Source of the DNA: Cognatilysobacter segetis | Lineage (GTDB): Bacteria > Pseudomonadota > Gammaproteobacteria > Xanthomonadales > Xanthomonadaceae | Assembly (NCBI RefSeq): GCF_004359965.1 | Contig: NZ_SMRQ01000012.1 | Coordinates: 1 to 61,050, forward strand | Reading direction: 5' to 3' | DNA: 61,050 bases | Part shown: positions 10,959-21,955 of the stretch, one piece after another | How the letters are laid out: each line of letters starts with the position of its first letter | Position numbering within the stretch: position 1 is the first letter of the stretch | The notes under the pieces: generated by a model | Told to the model about the DNA's origin: nothing | Databases searched by the model: none | The model's input: only the letters and a program-made list of their open reading frames with translations | Position numbers and translations under genes: made by a program

Positions 10959-10981
10959 CGGGAACCTCGTCGGGACATCGG

Positions 10982-11024
10982 AAAACAAAAAGGCCCCTGC
11001 CGGCGGAGAGAACCGGCAGGGGCC
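10982..11024 (-). terminator. Rho-independent terminator of the TonB-dependent receptor gene
   Basis: On the minus strand a perfect 12-bp stem (GGCCCCTGCCGG with CCGGCAGGGGCC, loop 9 nt) is followed by TTTTTGTTTT. It ends the receptor transcript 23 nt past its stop. It also rules out the upstream start for the symporter. Confidence 0.9.
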
Positions 11025-11047
11025 CGAGGGGTGCGGCTAGGACGGGA

Positions 11048-13804
11048 TCAGAACTTGTAGCTGACGCCGACCAGGTAGGTGCGGCCCCACTCGATGTTCT
11101 CGAGCGGGCGGTCCTTGGTGCCGGCGTAGGTGCGGTACGACTCGTTGGTCAGGTTGTTGGCCTGGAACAGCAGGCTCAGGCCCTTGAGGCTGCTCGCATC
11201 GCCGAACGTGTAGCTGACCTGCGCGTCGGTGATGTTCTCGCCGACCACGTAGCGCAGCGTGCGGTTGCCGTTGAAGTTGCCGATCTCGCCGATGAAGTCC
11301 GAGCGGCGGCGCTGGTTCACGCGCGCCTCGAAGCCGGCCTTCTCGTAGTACGCAGTAAAGTTGTAGACGCGCTTGGACAGGCCGGGCAGGGCGATCGGCG
11401 CGCTGCCGACGCTGCTGACGTTCGAGTCGTCCGGCGGGATCGTGATGTTGCTGTCGTTGTACGTGGCGCTGGCGACGATGCCGAAGCCGTCGAGCACCGG
11501 CGTGAACATGTTCAGCGGCAGCGACGCGGTGAGCTCGACGCCCTGCATCTTGCCGCCCTTGCCGTTGAACGGCGCGGTGAACGTGCCGGTCGACTGCGGC
11601 GTCGTGCCGCCCGGCGGCACCACGTAGCCCTGCAGCAGGTCGGAGAAGTCGTAGCCGTCGCGCTTCTGCGAATAGATGTAGGTGGTGAGGTCCTTGTAGA
11701 AGTACGCCGCCGCCACGTAGGCCTTGGTGCCGAAGTACTTCTCGTAGGAGATGTCGAACGCGTTGGCCTTCCACGGATCGAGCTCGGGGTTGCCGCCGCT
11801 CGCGCCCGGCACCGCCGGCGTCTTGGTCTGGTCGACGCCGAAGTCACGCGAGGCGCGCAGCTCGTCGACGCGCGGGCGCGCGACCTGCTTGGCCAGCGCC
11901 ACGCGCACCGTCTGGTCGGCCGGCAGCGAGAACGCGAGGTTCAGGCTCGGCAGCACGTCGGGGTAGGTCTTGCCGCGGGTGTACGAGACGATCTGCTGGC
12001 CCGCCGGGCGGGTGCCGTCGAACACGTTGCCGGTCGACGACTGGTCGACGTGCTGCACCTGCACGCCCACGTTGCCGCGCACCGGGACGCTGCCCCACTG
12101 CGTGTCGATGTTGGCCTTGGCGAACGTGGTGGTGATCTTCTCGTTGACCGTCCACGCCTTGGCGACGAGGTAGCCGGCGGCGGTCTCGCTCGGGTCGAAG
12201 GTCATGAAGCGGCTGACCACGCCGGGCACGTTCCAGGTCGGGATCAGGCCGACGCCCGCGAAGCCGAGGTCGACCAGGCCGTACTGCAGGTCCGCCGGGA
12301 TCGTGGTGACGCCCTGCGGGCCGAGCAGCGTCGAGGCCTCGGGCTGGTGCTTTTCCTTCTCGCGGTCGGCGTAGTTCACGCCGACGTCGAAGTCGGCGAT
12401 CCACGACGACAGGCCTGCCGGCGCCGGGATGTTCGCCGCGAGACGGTAGCTCTTCAGCTCGTCGCGACCGCGCGGCACCTTGCCGTAGCCCGAGCCGTAG
12501 ATCGTGTTGCTGAGCAGCAGCTTGGTCGGGTCGGAGTAGTCGAGGTGCGGGTTGATCTGCGAGAAGTCGTTGCTGCTGTACTGCAGGTTGAGCGTGTCCA
12601 GGTTGCCCGGGGCCAGCTGCAGGTTGTTCTCGAGGCTGAGCTCGTTGCGCTTGGCCTTCGACCAGCTGACGTCGGCGACCAGCTTCACCGCGCCGACGTT
12701 GAAGCGGTTGTTCCAGCCGAACGCGTCGATCTTGTCCTTGCGGTCGTTGTACATGCCGCGCACCAGCGGGTACACGTTGGCCGCGGTGCCGCCGGTGAAC
12801 GTGCCGTTGCCGTTGACCTGCGCGCCCGTGACGACCAGCGGCACGTACGGATTGGTGCCGTTGTAGCCGCTGAGGTTCACCTCGAACTGGTTGGCGGTGT
12901 CTTCCTGGCGCGATTCCGAATGGAACACGTCCACGGTGCTGGTCCAGCTCGCGTTCGGACGGAACTCGAGCGTGCCCATCACGCCGTCACGCTTGATGTA
13001 GCCCGTGCGGCGCAGCGCCTTGATGCCGTCGGAGTAGTACGTGCCCGCCGGCACGCCCGGGCGCCAGCCGGTGCCGAGCTGCTGCCACGGCTCGTACAGG
13101 CCGACCTGGTTCTCCTGGATCGGCGTGTCCGAATGCGAGTAGCCCAGCGACAGGCCAATCGTGCGGTCCGCGAACTGGTCGATGTAGGCCGCGTTGAAGC
13201 GGTTGCCGAATGCGTCCTGGTTCGACGCCGCGCCCAGCGAGTTGTGCTGGCCCCGCGCGCTCACCGCGATCACGCGGTCCTGGAAGTTGAGCGGGCGCAC
13301 CGTCTGCATGTCGATCGTGCCCGACAGGCCCTGGCCGACCAGCCCCGCGTCCGGCGTCTTGTACACAGTCACGCCGCTGAGCAGCTCGGACGGGTACTGG
13401 TCGAACTCGACGCTGCGGTTGTCGCCCGTGCTGACGAGCTCGCGGCCGTTGAGCAGCGACGTCGAGAAGTCGGGCGACAGGCCGCGCACGCTGATCACCT
13501 GCGCACGGCCGGCGACGCGCTGCGCCGCCAGGCCCGGCAGGCGCGCGATGGACTCGGCGATGCTGATGTCGGGCAGCTTGCCGATGTCTTCGGCGGAGAC
13601 CGCCTCGACGATCGACGTCGAATTCTTCTTGGTGTCGATGGAGCGCTCGATGCCGCGGCGGATGCCCTTCACCACGACGCTGTCGAGCTGGTCGGCGTCG
13701 GACTTCGGCTTGGCCGACGTCGCCGTCTGCGCCTGCGCGCCGGCTGCCGCCATCATCGCCGCCGAGGCGAGCGCGACGCTGAGCAGGTTGCGTTTCAGAT
13801 TCAT
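11048..13804 (-). CDS. TonB-dependent outer-membrane receptor, probable maltodextrin uptake
   Basis: 918 aa. A signal peptide covers about 1-25 (ending AGAQAQ), and a TonB-box-like LDSVVVKGIR follows at about 41-50. The plug domain (IGKLPDISIAESIARLPGLAAQR, then ISVRGLSPDFSTSLLNGREL) and a long beta-barrel come next, and the protein ends in the terminal aromatic VGVSYKF of outer-membrane barrels. It belongs to the Caulobacter/Xanthomonas type of carbohydrate receptors with the RGIERSIDTKK motif before the plug. It takes up a ligand across the outer membrane using TonB energy. The neighbouring starch enzymes and the operator shared with the MFS gene suggest maltodextrins. Confidence 0.92.
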   Translation of the reverse strand: MNLKRNLLSVALASAAMMAAAGAQAQTATSAKPKSDADQLDSVVVKGIRRGIERSIDTKKNSTSIVEAVSAEDIGKLPDISIAESIARLPGLAAQRVAGRAQVISVRGLSPDFSTSLLNGRELVSTGDNRSVEFDQYPSELLSGVTVYKTPDAGLVGQGLSGTIDMQTVRPLNFQDRVIAVSARGQHNSLGAASNQDAFGNRFNAAYIDQFADRTIGLSLGYSHSDTPIQENQVGLYEPWQQLGTGWRPGVPAGTYYSDGIKALRRTGYIKRDGVMGTLEFRPNASWTSTVDVFHSESRQEDTANQFEVNLSGYNGTNPYVPLVVTGAQVNGNGTFTGGTAANVYPLVRGMYNDRKDKIDAFGWNNRFNVGAVKLVADVSWSKAKRNELSLENNLQLAPGNLDTLNLQYSSNDFSQINPHLDYSDPTKLLLSNTIYGSGYGKVPRGRDELKSYRLAANIPAPAGLSSWIADFDVGVNYADREKEKHQPEASTLLGPQGVTTIPADLQYGLVDLGFAGVGLIPTWNVPGVVSRFMTFDPSETAAGYLVAKAWTVNEKITTTFAKANIDTQWGSVPVRGNVGVQVQHVDQSSTGNVFDGTRPAGQQIVSYTRGKTYPDVLPSLNLAFSLPADQTVRVALAKQVARPRVDELRASRDFGVDQTKTPAVPGASGGNPELDPWKANAFDISYEKYFGTKAYVAAAYFYKDLTTYIYSQKRDGYDFSDLLQGYVVPPGGTTPQSTGTFTAPFNGKGGKMQGVELTASLPLNMFTPVLDGFGIVASATYNDSNITIPPDDSNVSSVGSAPIALPGLSKRVYNFTAYYEKAGFEARVNQRRRSDFIGEIGNFNGNRTLRYVVGENITDAQVSYTFGDASSLKGLSLLFQANNLTNESYRTYAGTKDRPLENIEWGRTYLVGVSYKF

Positions 13805-13901
13805 CCCCTGGTACTCCCGAACTGTGATTTGGCGATGGGACCGGCGATCGCATGACGCGGGCCCCGGGCCGCTGCGGCGGCCGTTCCACCGAGCTGCGGC
13901 G

Positions 13902-13949
13902 ATGGTAGAGGGCGGCCTCCCTGCACAAATCGCGCTGCAAACGTATTCA
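13902..13949 (-). promoter_or_regulatory. LacI-type operator and promoter of the TonB-dependent receptor
   Basis: On the minus strand TGAATACGTTTGCA (13949-13936) is a pseudo-palindrome with the central CG typical of LacI-family operators. After 7 nt comes TTGTGC (13928-13923), then a 15-nt spacer and TACCAT (13907-13902), about 97 nt before the ATG. The same arrangement, with a 30-bp identical core, stands before the MFS gene at 21803-21850. The LacI-family gene at 25160-26194 is the obvious candidate regulator. Confidence 0.7.
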
Positions 13950-14071
13950 TGGCCGGACCGTGACGGCGCCCGCCCGCGCGGACGCGCACCTGCCGTCGCG
14001 GCACGTGGGACGGTTGCGTTGGCGGCTCGCGCAAGGGCGCGACCGCGTATCGCGCACGCGCTGGCGCCGGA

Positions 14072-15007
14072 TCAGCGCCCGCGTGGGTACGCCCAGCGCA
14101 GGAAGGCCGGCAGCACGCGGCCCCAGCTCGACTGCCGATGGATGCCGCCGGGCAACACGTACAGCGCGACGTCGCCGTGGCCCGGCTGCACGCGCCCGTC
14201 GGCGTCGATGCGATAGCCGAGCGCGCGCAGGCCCGGTGCGCCGGCGTGGCCGTCGACCAGCTCGCGCACGTCGTCGAGCGCGTCGTTGACGCCGTCGCCG
14301 TCGCGATCGTCCCGCTCCTCGTCGGTGCCCACGGCGAGGAACAGCCGGAGCGACGGTGGGGCCGCGTGCGTCAGCTTCGAATGCGCGATGCGCGTGCGTG
14401 CGATCGCGTCGGCGTCGTCGCGCTCGGTCGACAACCAGAACGACGGGGAGAACGCACCCGCGCCGCCTAAGACGTCCGGGTACTGCCACGCGACATCGAA
14501 GGCATGCGCGCCGCCCAGCGACCAGCCCAGCAGCGTGCGCGAGGCCGGCGTGCGGCGCACCGGCCAGCGCGCCTGGATGCGCGGCACCAGTACGTCGACC
14601 AGCCAGGCCGAGTACGCCTGCGCGCGTGCGCCGACGTCGCCGTAGCGCGTCGGCGCGATCACCGGCCGGCCGTTCGCGCGGTCGGAAAAACCGTAGGCGC
14701 CCATGCGGTCGGGCGGCGCGTCGATCGCGACCACGACCGGCGCGCGGATCTCGCCGCGGGCGTCGAGCGCCGCGACGGTCTCGAACAGCGCGGTGGCCTC
14801 GGCATCCTGGCCGTCGTTCACGTACAGCGTGTCGCAGCGCGCGCGGGCGTCGAGGCACCGGGGCGGCACCGCCACGCGCACGCGCAGCGGCGCATCGGCC
14901 ACGCCGGGAGCCGGGACGTGCAGCGTCCGGATGCGCGGTGCCGCGGGTGCGGCGGTAGCCGCCAGGAGAAGCGCCAGCGCGACGGCCGCCACCGCGTGCC
15001 GCTGCAC
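14072..15007 (-). CDS. Secreted alpha/beta-hydrolase, esterase D-like
   Basis: 311 aa from a GTG at 15007. This start places a clean signal peptide (about 1-23, ending TAAPAA) at the N-terminus. Upstream ATG codons at 15043 and 15064 would put a non-hydrophobic extension before it and overlap the divergent gene. The nucleophile elbow GWSLGGAHA carries the serine, an Asp-rich DDRDGDGVND stretch may bind metal, and a late His (GGIHRQSSW) can complete the triad. The fold resembles the PF00756 esterase family. It is periplasmic or secreted. The substrate is unknown, and a link to starch use is only by location. Confidence 0.75.
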   Translation of the reverse strand: MQRHAVAAVALALLLAATAAPAAPRIRTLHVPAPGVADAPLRVRVAVPPRCLDARARCDTLYVNDGQDAEATALFETVAALDARGEIRAPVVVAIDAPPDRMGAYGFSDRANGRPVIAPTRYGDVGARAQAYSAWLVDVLVPRIQARWPVRRTPASRTLLGWSLGGAHAFDVAWQYPDVLGGAGAFSPSFWLSTERDDADAIARTRIAHSKLTHAAPPSLRLFLAVGTDEERDDRDGDGVNDALDDVRELVDGHAGAPGLRALGYRIDADGRVQPGHGDVALYVLPGGIHRQSSWGRVLPAFLRWAYPRGR

Positions 15008-15028
15008 ATCGTGTTGCCCCGTGCCGCC

Positions 15029-15034
15029 TACAAT
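15029..15034 (+). promoter_or_regulatory. Candidate -10 box of the 15042 gene
   Basis: TACAAT lies exactly 7 nt before the ATG at 15042, which would place transcription start at the start codon (leaderless mRNA). No ribosome binding site is visible between the two. No convincing -35 was seen. Confidence 0.4.
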
Positions 15035-15041
15035 CGTCGCC

Positions 15042-15350
15042 ATGGAATACGAGCTCGTCATCAAGTTCTATCGCAAATCATTGCCCGACGAGGCCTTCCT
15101 GGCCACGCTGGAGGACGAGCTGCGGCCGGTGATCGGCGCCGCGCGCACCGACGGCTACGACGTGCGCCCCAAGGACATCAACCTGTTCGTGCAGACGGAC
15201 GATCCGCGCGTGACCTTCCGCAAGGTGAAGTCGGTGCTCGACGCCAAGGGCATCGAGCGCGGCGTGTCGGCCGCGTACCGGCTGGCCGGCGGCGCGCAGT
15301 TCACGTCGGTGTACCCGCCGCGGCCGATGCGCAAGTTCAGCCTGGACTGA
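15042..15350 (+). CDS. Small protein of unknown function, 102 aa
   Basis: Reads MEYELVIKFYRKSLPDEAF and ends in PRPMRKFSLD. It is charged, soluble and free of signal peptide or membrane segment. I do not recognise the family. The composition (regular alternation of hydrophobic and charged residues, low Pro/Arg for this genome) and a good -10 box argue for a real gene. It is transcribed away from the esterase and converges on the GH97 gene with only 8 nt between stops. The frame is open further upstream, but 15042 is the first sensible start. Confidence 0.75.
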   Translation: MEYELVIKFYRKSLPDEAFLATLEDELRPVIGAARTDGYDVRPKDINLFVQTDDPRVTFRKVKSVLDAKGIERGVSAAYRLAGGAQFTSVYPPRPMRKFSLD

Positions 15351-15358
15351 CCCGCCCG

Positions 15359-17395
15359 TCATTCCAGCGCGCGAAGGCGGATCGCCGCGCCGCCGCCCGG
15401 CGCCAGCTTCAGCGACAGCAAGTCGCCACGCTTCACGCGCCGGCGTTCCACCACGAATGCGAACGGCTTCGTCTTCCAGTCCGCACCGTCGCCGTCGCGG
15501 TAGACCTGCGCTTCGTAGGTGCGCCCGGCGTCGAGGAAGTCGAGCGGCAGCGAAAGCGTGCGCGCGTTCTCGTCGGTGACGCTGCCGACGAACCAGTCAT
15601 CGCCGCCGCGCTGCTTGCGCGCGATGGTGACGAAGTCGCCCGGCTCGCCATTGACGACGCGGGTGTCCTCCCAGTCGGTCGGCACGTCCTCGATGAAGCG
15701 CAGCGCGTCGGGGTGCTGCTCGTAGTGCTCGGGCAGGTCGGCGGCCATCTGCACCGGCGAGTAGATCACCACGTAGTTGGCGAGCTGCTTGGCGAGCGTG
15801 CTCTGGATCGGCTGGCCGCCGCGGCCCTTCAGGCTGACCACGCCCGGGGTGAAGTCCATCGGGCCGGCGAGCAGGCGCGTGAACACCAGGTTCGCCTCGT
15901 GCTCCGGCGGGTTCGGCGGGTGGCCCCAGGCGTTGTATTCCATGCCGCGCGCGCCCTCGCGCGAGATCCAGTTCGGGTAGGTGCGGCGCAGGCCGGTGTC
16001 CTTGATCGGCTCGTGGTCGACCATCGCGACATGGCGCTTCGCCGCCTCCTGCACGACGCGCAGCTGGTGGTTCGCGCGCCACTGGCCGTCATGCCATTCG
16101 CGCAGCACCGGGCCGCCCTCGACATCCTGCCGCTCGATCTGGCCGGCGTCGCAGACGTAGCCCGTCTTGACCACGTCGATGCCGAGCCGCGCGTCGAGAT
16201 CGAGCGCCTTCGGCAGCTGGCGTTCGTAGTGGCTGACGGCGCAGCCGGTTTCGTGGTGGCCGATCAGGTGCACGCCCTTCGAGGCCGCGTATTTCGACAG
16301 CGCCTCGATGTCGAAGTCGGGCGTCGCGCGGGCGAAATCGAAGCCCCAGCCGTTCGCGAACCAGTTGCCGTCCCAGCCGGGGTTCCAGCCCTCGACCAGC
16401 ACGCCGCGGAAACCGTGCTTCGCGGCGAAGTCGATATATCGCTTGGTTTCCTCGGTGTTCGCACCGTGCTTCGGACCGGTCGCCCAGGTACGGTCCTCGA
16501 GGTGCAGCGCCCACCAGACACCCACGTACTTCGCCGGCTTGAACCAGCTGACGTCGCCGAGCGTGTTGGGTTCGTTGAGGTTGAGGATCAGGCTCGACTC
16601 GACGAGGCCGCCGGCGCGATCGCTGATGGTGATCGTGCGCCACGGCGTGCTGAACGGCGCGCTCCGCCGCACCTTCCAGCCCTCGCTGCCCGGCGCGAGC
16701 TGCGCCTTCAGGCGCTGGTCCTCGACGCGCCGCAGCCACATGCCCGAATAGTCGACCAGCGCCGCCTCGTGGAACGACAGGTACGTGCCATCGGCCGTCT
16801 TCAGCGTAATCGGCGTATGCGCCTGCGACACCTCGCGCAGCGGCGTGCGGTCGTACAGGTACTCGTAACGGTTCCACTCGCCCGCCGGAATCCACCACGC
16901 GGTCGCGTCGGGCAACACGTCGAACTCGGTGAGCTCGTCGGTGATGCGCACGTCCTTCACGGACGCCTGGTCCGGGAATTCATAGCGGAAGCCGAGGCCG
17001 TCGTCGTACACGCGGAAGGTGACGTCGATCGCGCGCTTGCCGTTGATCGTCTCGGTGAAGCGCGTGCGCAGCTCGTTGTATCGATTGCGCGTGACGCGTC
17101 GTTCGCCCCAGGGCTGTTCCCAGGTCTCGTCGACGCTGCGCGTGGCCTGCGACGTGAAGGCGAGGTTGCGCTGCAGCTGCTCGGCGTCCTGGAAGAGGAA
17201 GCCCAGCCGCGACGTGCCGATCAGTGGCATGCCCTTGCGGAACACGCGGTAGCCGATGCGGCCGTCGTCGACGTCGAGTTCGACGCGCAGCACGTGGCCG
17301 GGCGATTCGACGCTGGCGACCGTGGCGGCATGCGCGGGCAGCACCGCGAGCACGAGGGGCAGGACGGCGAGGGCGGTGCGTCGGAGCAGGCTCAT
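15359..17395 (-). CDS. GH97 family glycoside hydrolase (alpha-glucosidase, SusB-like)
   Basis: 678 aa from the ATG at 17395, with a signal peptide (about 1-21, ending LPAHA). It has the three-part GH97 layout: an N-terminal beta-sandwich, a TIM barrel (VLVEGWNPGWDGNWF, GVHLIGHHETG, DVVKTGYVCD, HEPIKDTGLRRTYPN) and a C-terminal beta domain. The acidic residues of HHETG, HEPIKDTG and SREGARGMEYN match the region where inverting GH97 enzymes have catalytic Glu and calcium-binding Glu residues. It probably releases glucose from maltooligosaccharides in the periplasm. It is third in the operon after the alpha-glucosidase and the pullulanase-type enzyme, 4 nt behind the latter. Confidence 0.9.
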   Translation of the reverse strand: MSLLRRTALAVLPLVLAVLPAHAATVASVESPGHVLRVELDVDDGRIGYRVFRKGMPLIGTSRLGFLFQDAEQLQRNLAFTSQATRSVDETWEQPWGERRVTRNRYNELRTRFTETINGKRAIDVTFRVYDDGLGFRYEFPDQASVKDVRITDELTEFDVLPDATAWWIPAGEWNRYEYLYDRTPLREVSQAHTPITLKTADGTYLSFHEAALVDYSGMWLRRVEDQRLKAQLAPGSEGWKVRRSAPFSTPWRTITISDRAGGLVESSLILNLNEPNTLGDVSWFKPAKYVGVWWALHLEDRTWATGPKHGANTEETKRYIDFAAKHGFRGVLVEGWNPGWDGNWFANGWGFDFARATPDFDIEALSKYAASKGVHLIGHHETGCAVSHYERQLPKALDLDARLGIDVVKTGYVCDAGQIERQDVEGGPVLREWHDGQWRANHQLRVVQEAAKRHVAMVDHEPIKDTGLRRTYPNWISREGARGMEYNAWGHPPNPPEHEANLVFTRLLAGPMDFTPGVVSLKGRGGQPIQSTLAKQLANYVVIYSPVQMAADLPEHYEQHPDALRFIEDVPTDWEDTRVVNGEPGDFVTIARKQRGGDDWFVGSVTDENARTLSLPLDFLDAGRTYEAQVYRDGDGADWKTKPFAFVVERRRVKRGDLLSLKLAPGGGAAIRLRALE

Positions 17396-17399
17396 GGGG

Positions 17400-20090
<2,691 letters not shown>

Positions 20091-20097
20091 GGCGGAC

Positions 20098-21711
20098 TCA
20101 GTCCAGCGCCGCGAACAGCGCGCCATGCGGCGGTAGTCGTAGGCGGCCGTCATTCAGCGTTCCGGCGTCCACGCCCGGTGAGTCGAGCGCGCGCGCGGCG
20201 CCGACGTCGACCGCGCACTCGACCGCCGCGGCCGACAGGTTGAATGCCACCAGCAGGCGCGCGTCGCCGCGCGTGCGCACGAAGGCCAGCACCGGCTCGG
20301 GCGTATCGAGGAAGCGGATGTCGCCTTCGACCAGGGCGGGCTGCGCGCGGCGCCACGACAGGAACGCGCGCACCGCGTTCAGTACGGAGGACGGATCGGC
20401 GTCCTGCACCGCGACGCTGCGCGCGGCGTGGCTGTCCGCCACGGGCAGCCAGGGCGTCGCCTCGCTGAAGCCGGCCTGCGCGCCGTCGCGCCAAGGCATC
20501 GGGGTGCGGCAGCCGTCGCGACCCTTGAACGTCGGCCAGAACGTCACGCCATAGGGATCCTGCAGCAGTTCGAACGGCACGTCCGCCTCGGGCAGGCCGA
20601 GTTCCTCGCCCTGGTACAGGCAGACCGAGCCACGCAGCGAGCAGACCAGCGCGACCAGCTGCCGCGCGAGCGCATCGCCCGGCGCGTCGCCGCCCCAGCG
20701 CGTCACCGCGCGCTGCACGTCGTGGTTGCTGATCGCCCAGCACGGCCAGCCGTCGACCATGCTCGCCTCGAGCTTCTCCACCGTCCCGCGGATGTAGGCG
20801 GCGCTGAAGTCGTCGGTGAGCAGCTCGAAGCTGTAGCCCATGTGCAGCCGACCGGGGCGCACGTACTCGGCCATCGTCGCGAGCGAATCCTCCGACGAGA
20901 TCTCGCCCAGTGCGGCGACGTCGGGATAGCGGTCCATCAGCGCGCGGATCTGCTCGAGGAAGCCGAGGTTCTCGGGCTGCGTGTTGTTGTAGTGGTGGTA
21001 CTGGAACGCGTACGGGTTGTCCGGCGCGAAGCCTCGGCCGGTGCGCAGGTGCGCGGGCTTGGGCGGGTTGTCGCGCAGTTGCGCGTCGTGGAAGCAGAAG
21101 TTGATCGCGTCGAGCCGGAAGCCGTCGACGCCGCGGTCGAGCCAGAACTTCACGTTGTCCAGCTGCGCCTGCTGCACCGCCGGGTTGTGGAAGTTCAGGT
21201 CGGGCTGCTCGACGAGGAAGTTGTGCAGGTAGTACTGGCAGCGCCGCGGCTCCCACTGCCAGGCCACGCCGCCGAACAGCGACATCCAGTTGTTGGGCGG
21301 CGTGCCATCGGGCTTCGGGTCCGCCCAGACGTACCAGTCGGCCTTCTCGCCGGTGCGCGCGCTGCGGCTGGCCTTGAACCAGTCGTGCTCGGCCGAGGTA
21401 TGGCTGAGCACCTGGTCGATCATTACCTTCAGGCCGAGCGAATGCGCCTTCGCGAGCAGTCGATCGAAGTCGGCGAGCGTGCCGAACATCGGATCCACGT
21501 CGCGGTAGTCGGCGATGTCGTAACCGAAGTCGGCCATCGGCGACTTGAAGAACGGGCTGATCCAGATCGCGTCGACGCCGAGGCTCGCGACGTAGTCGAG
21601 CTTCTCGACGATGCCGGGCAGGTCGCCGATGCCGTCGCCATTGGTATCGAGGAAGCTGCGCGGGTAGATCTGGTAGATCACCGCGCCTCGCCACCAGCGC
21701 TTCGTCGTCAT
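20098..21711 (-). CDS. Alpha-glucosidase (GH13, subfamily 23-like)
   Basis: 537 aa from the ATG at 21711. Length and sequence (MTTKRWWRGAVIYQIYPRSF at the start) match the Xanthomonas XgtA type of alpha-glucosidase. Catalytic residues are D201 in DGFRLDAINF, E270 in AALGEISS and the Asp of SNHDVQRA. No signal peptide is seen, so it is cytoplasmic and hydrolyses maltose and short maltodextrins imported by the MFS transporter. It leads the minus-strand operon with the pullulanase-type and GH97 enzymes. An in-frame ATG at 21777 would add a non-conserved tail and is not used. Confidence 0.93.
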   Translation of the reverse strand: MTTKRWWRGAVIYQIYPRSFLDTNGDGIGDLPGIVEKLDYVASLGVDAIWISPFFKSPMADFGYDIADYRDVDPMFGTLADFDRLLAKAHSLGLKVMIDQVLSHTSAEHDWFKASRSARTGEKADWYVWADPKPDGTPPNNWMSLFGGVAWQWEPRRCQYYLHNFLVEQPDLNFHNPAVQQAQLDNVKFWLDRGVDGFRLDAINFCFHDAQLRDNPPKPAHLRTGRGFAPDNPYAFQYHHYNNTQPENLGFLEQIRALMDRYPDVAALGEISSEDSLATMAEYVRPGRLHMGYSFELLTDDFSAAYIRGTVEKLEASMVDGWPCWAISNHDVQRAVTRWGGDAPGDALARQLVALVCSLRGSVCLYQGEELGLPEADVPFELLQDPYGVTFWPTFKGRDGCRTPMPWRDGAQAGFSEATPWLPVADSHAARSVAVQDADPSSVLNAVRAFLSWRRAQPALVEGDIRFLDTPEPVLAFVRTRGDARLLVAFNLSAAAVECAVDVGAARALDSPGVDAGTLNDGRLRLPPHGALFAALD

Positions 21712-21802
21712 CGAGGTACCGATCCTGTCGCGTTCATCCGTCGCCGCGGGAAGGATTCCACGCGGGCTGCGGAGCATGCCGGCCCCTGCGCCCGCGCCGG
21801 GC

Positions 21803-21850
21803 TGAATACGTTTGCAGCGCGATTTGTGCAGGGGAGCCGCTGTCTACCAT
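21803..21850 (+). promoter_or_regulatory. LacI-type operator and promoter of the MFS-amylase operon
   Basis: TGAATACGTTTGCA (21803-21816), then 7 nt, TTGTGC (21824-21829), a 15-nt spacer and TACCAT (21845-21850). This duplicates the order and spacing found before the TonB-dependent receptor. The operator lies directly upstream of the -35 box. It may also act on the divergent glycosidase operon that starts at 21711. Confidence 0.7.
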
Positions 21851-21955
21851 GCCGGCCACGCCGCATCGCCGCCGTTTCGCGATGCTGCATTGCACACCGG
21901 TTTCTCGCGGCTTACAGGCCACACTCGCCGGACACGGCGCATCGCAGGGCGGTTC

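Noticed and set aside
10956-10988. Earlier start for the sodium symporter at 10988
   Set aside because: It lies inside the terminator stem of the receptor gene. The start at 10958 has a Shine-Dalgarno-like sequence.
21710-21890. Small ORFs carrying similar peptides before the MFS gene and before the TonB receptor
   Set aside because: The peptide similarity comes from translating the shared promoter/operator block; it is not a gene family.
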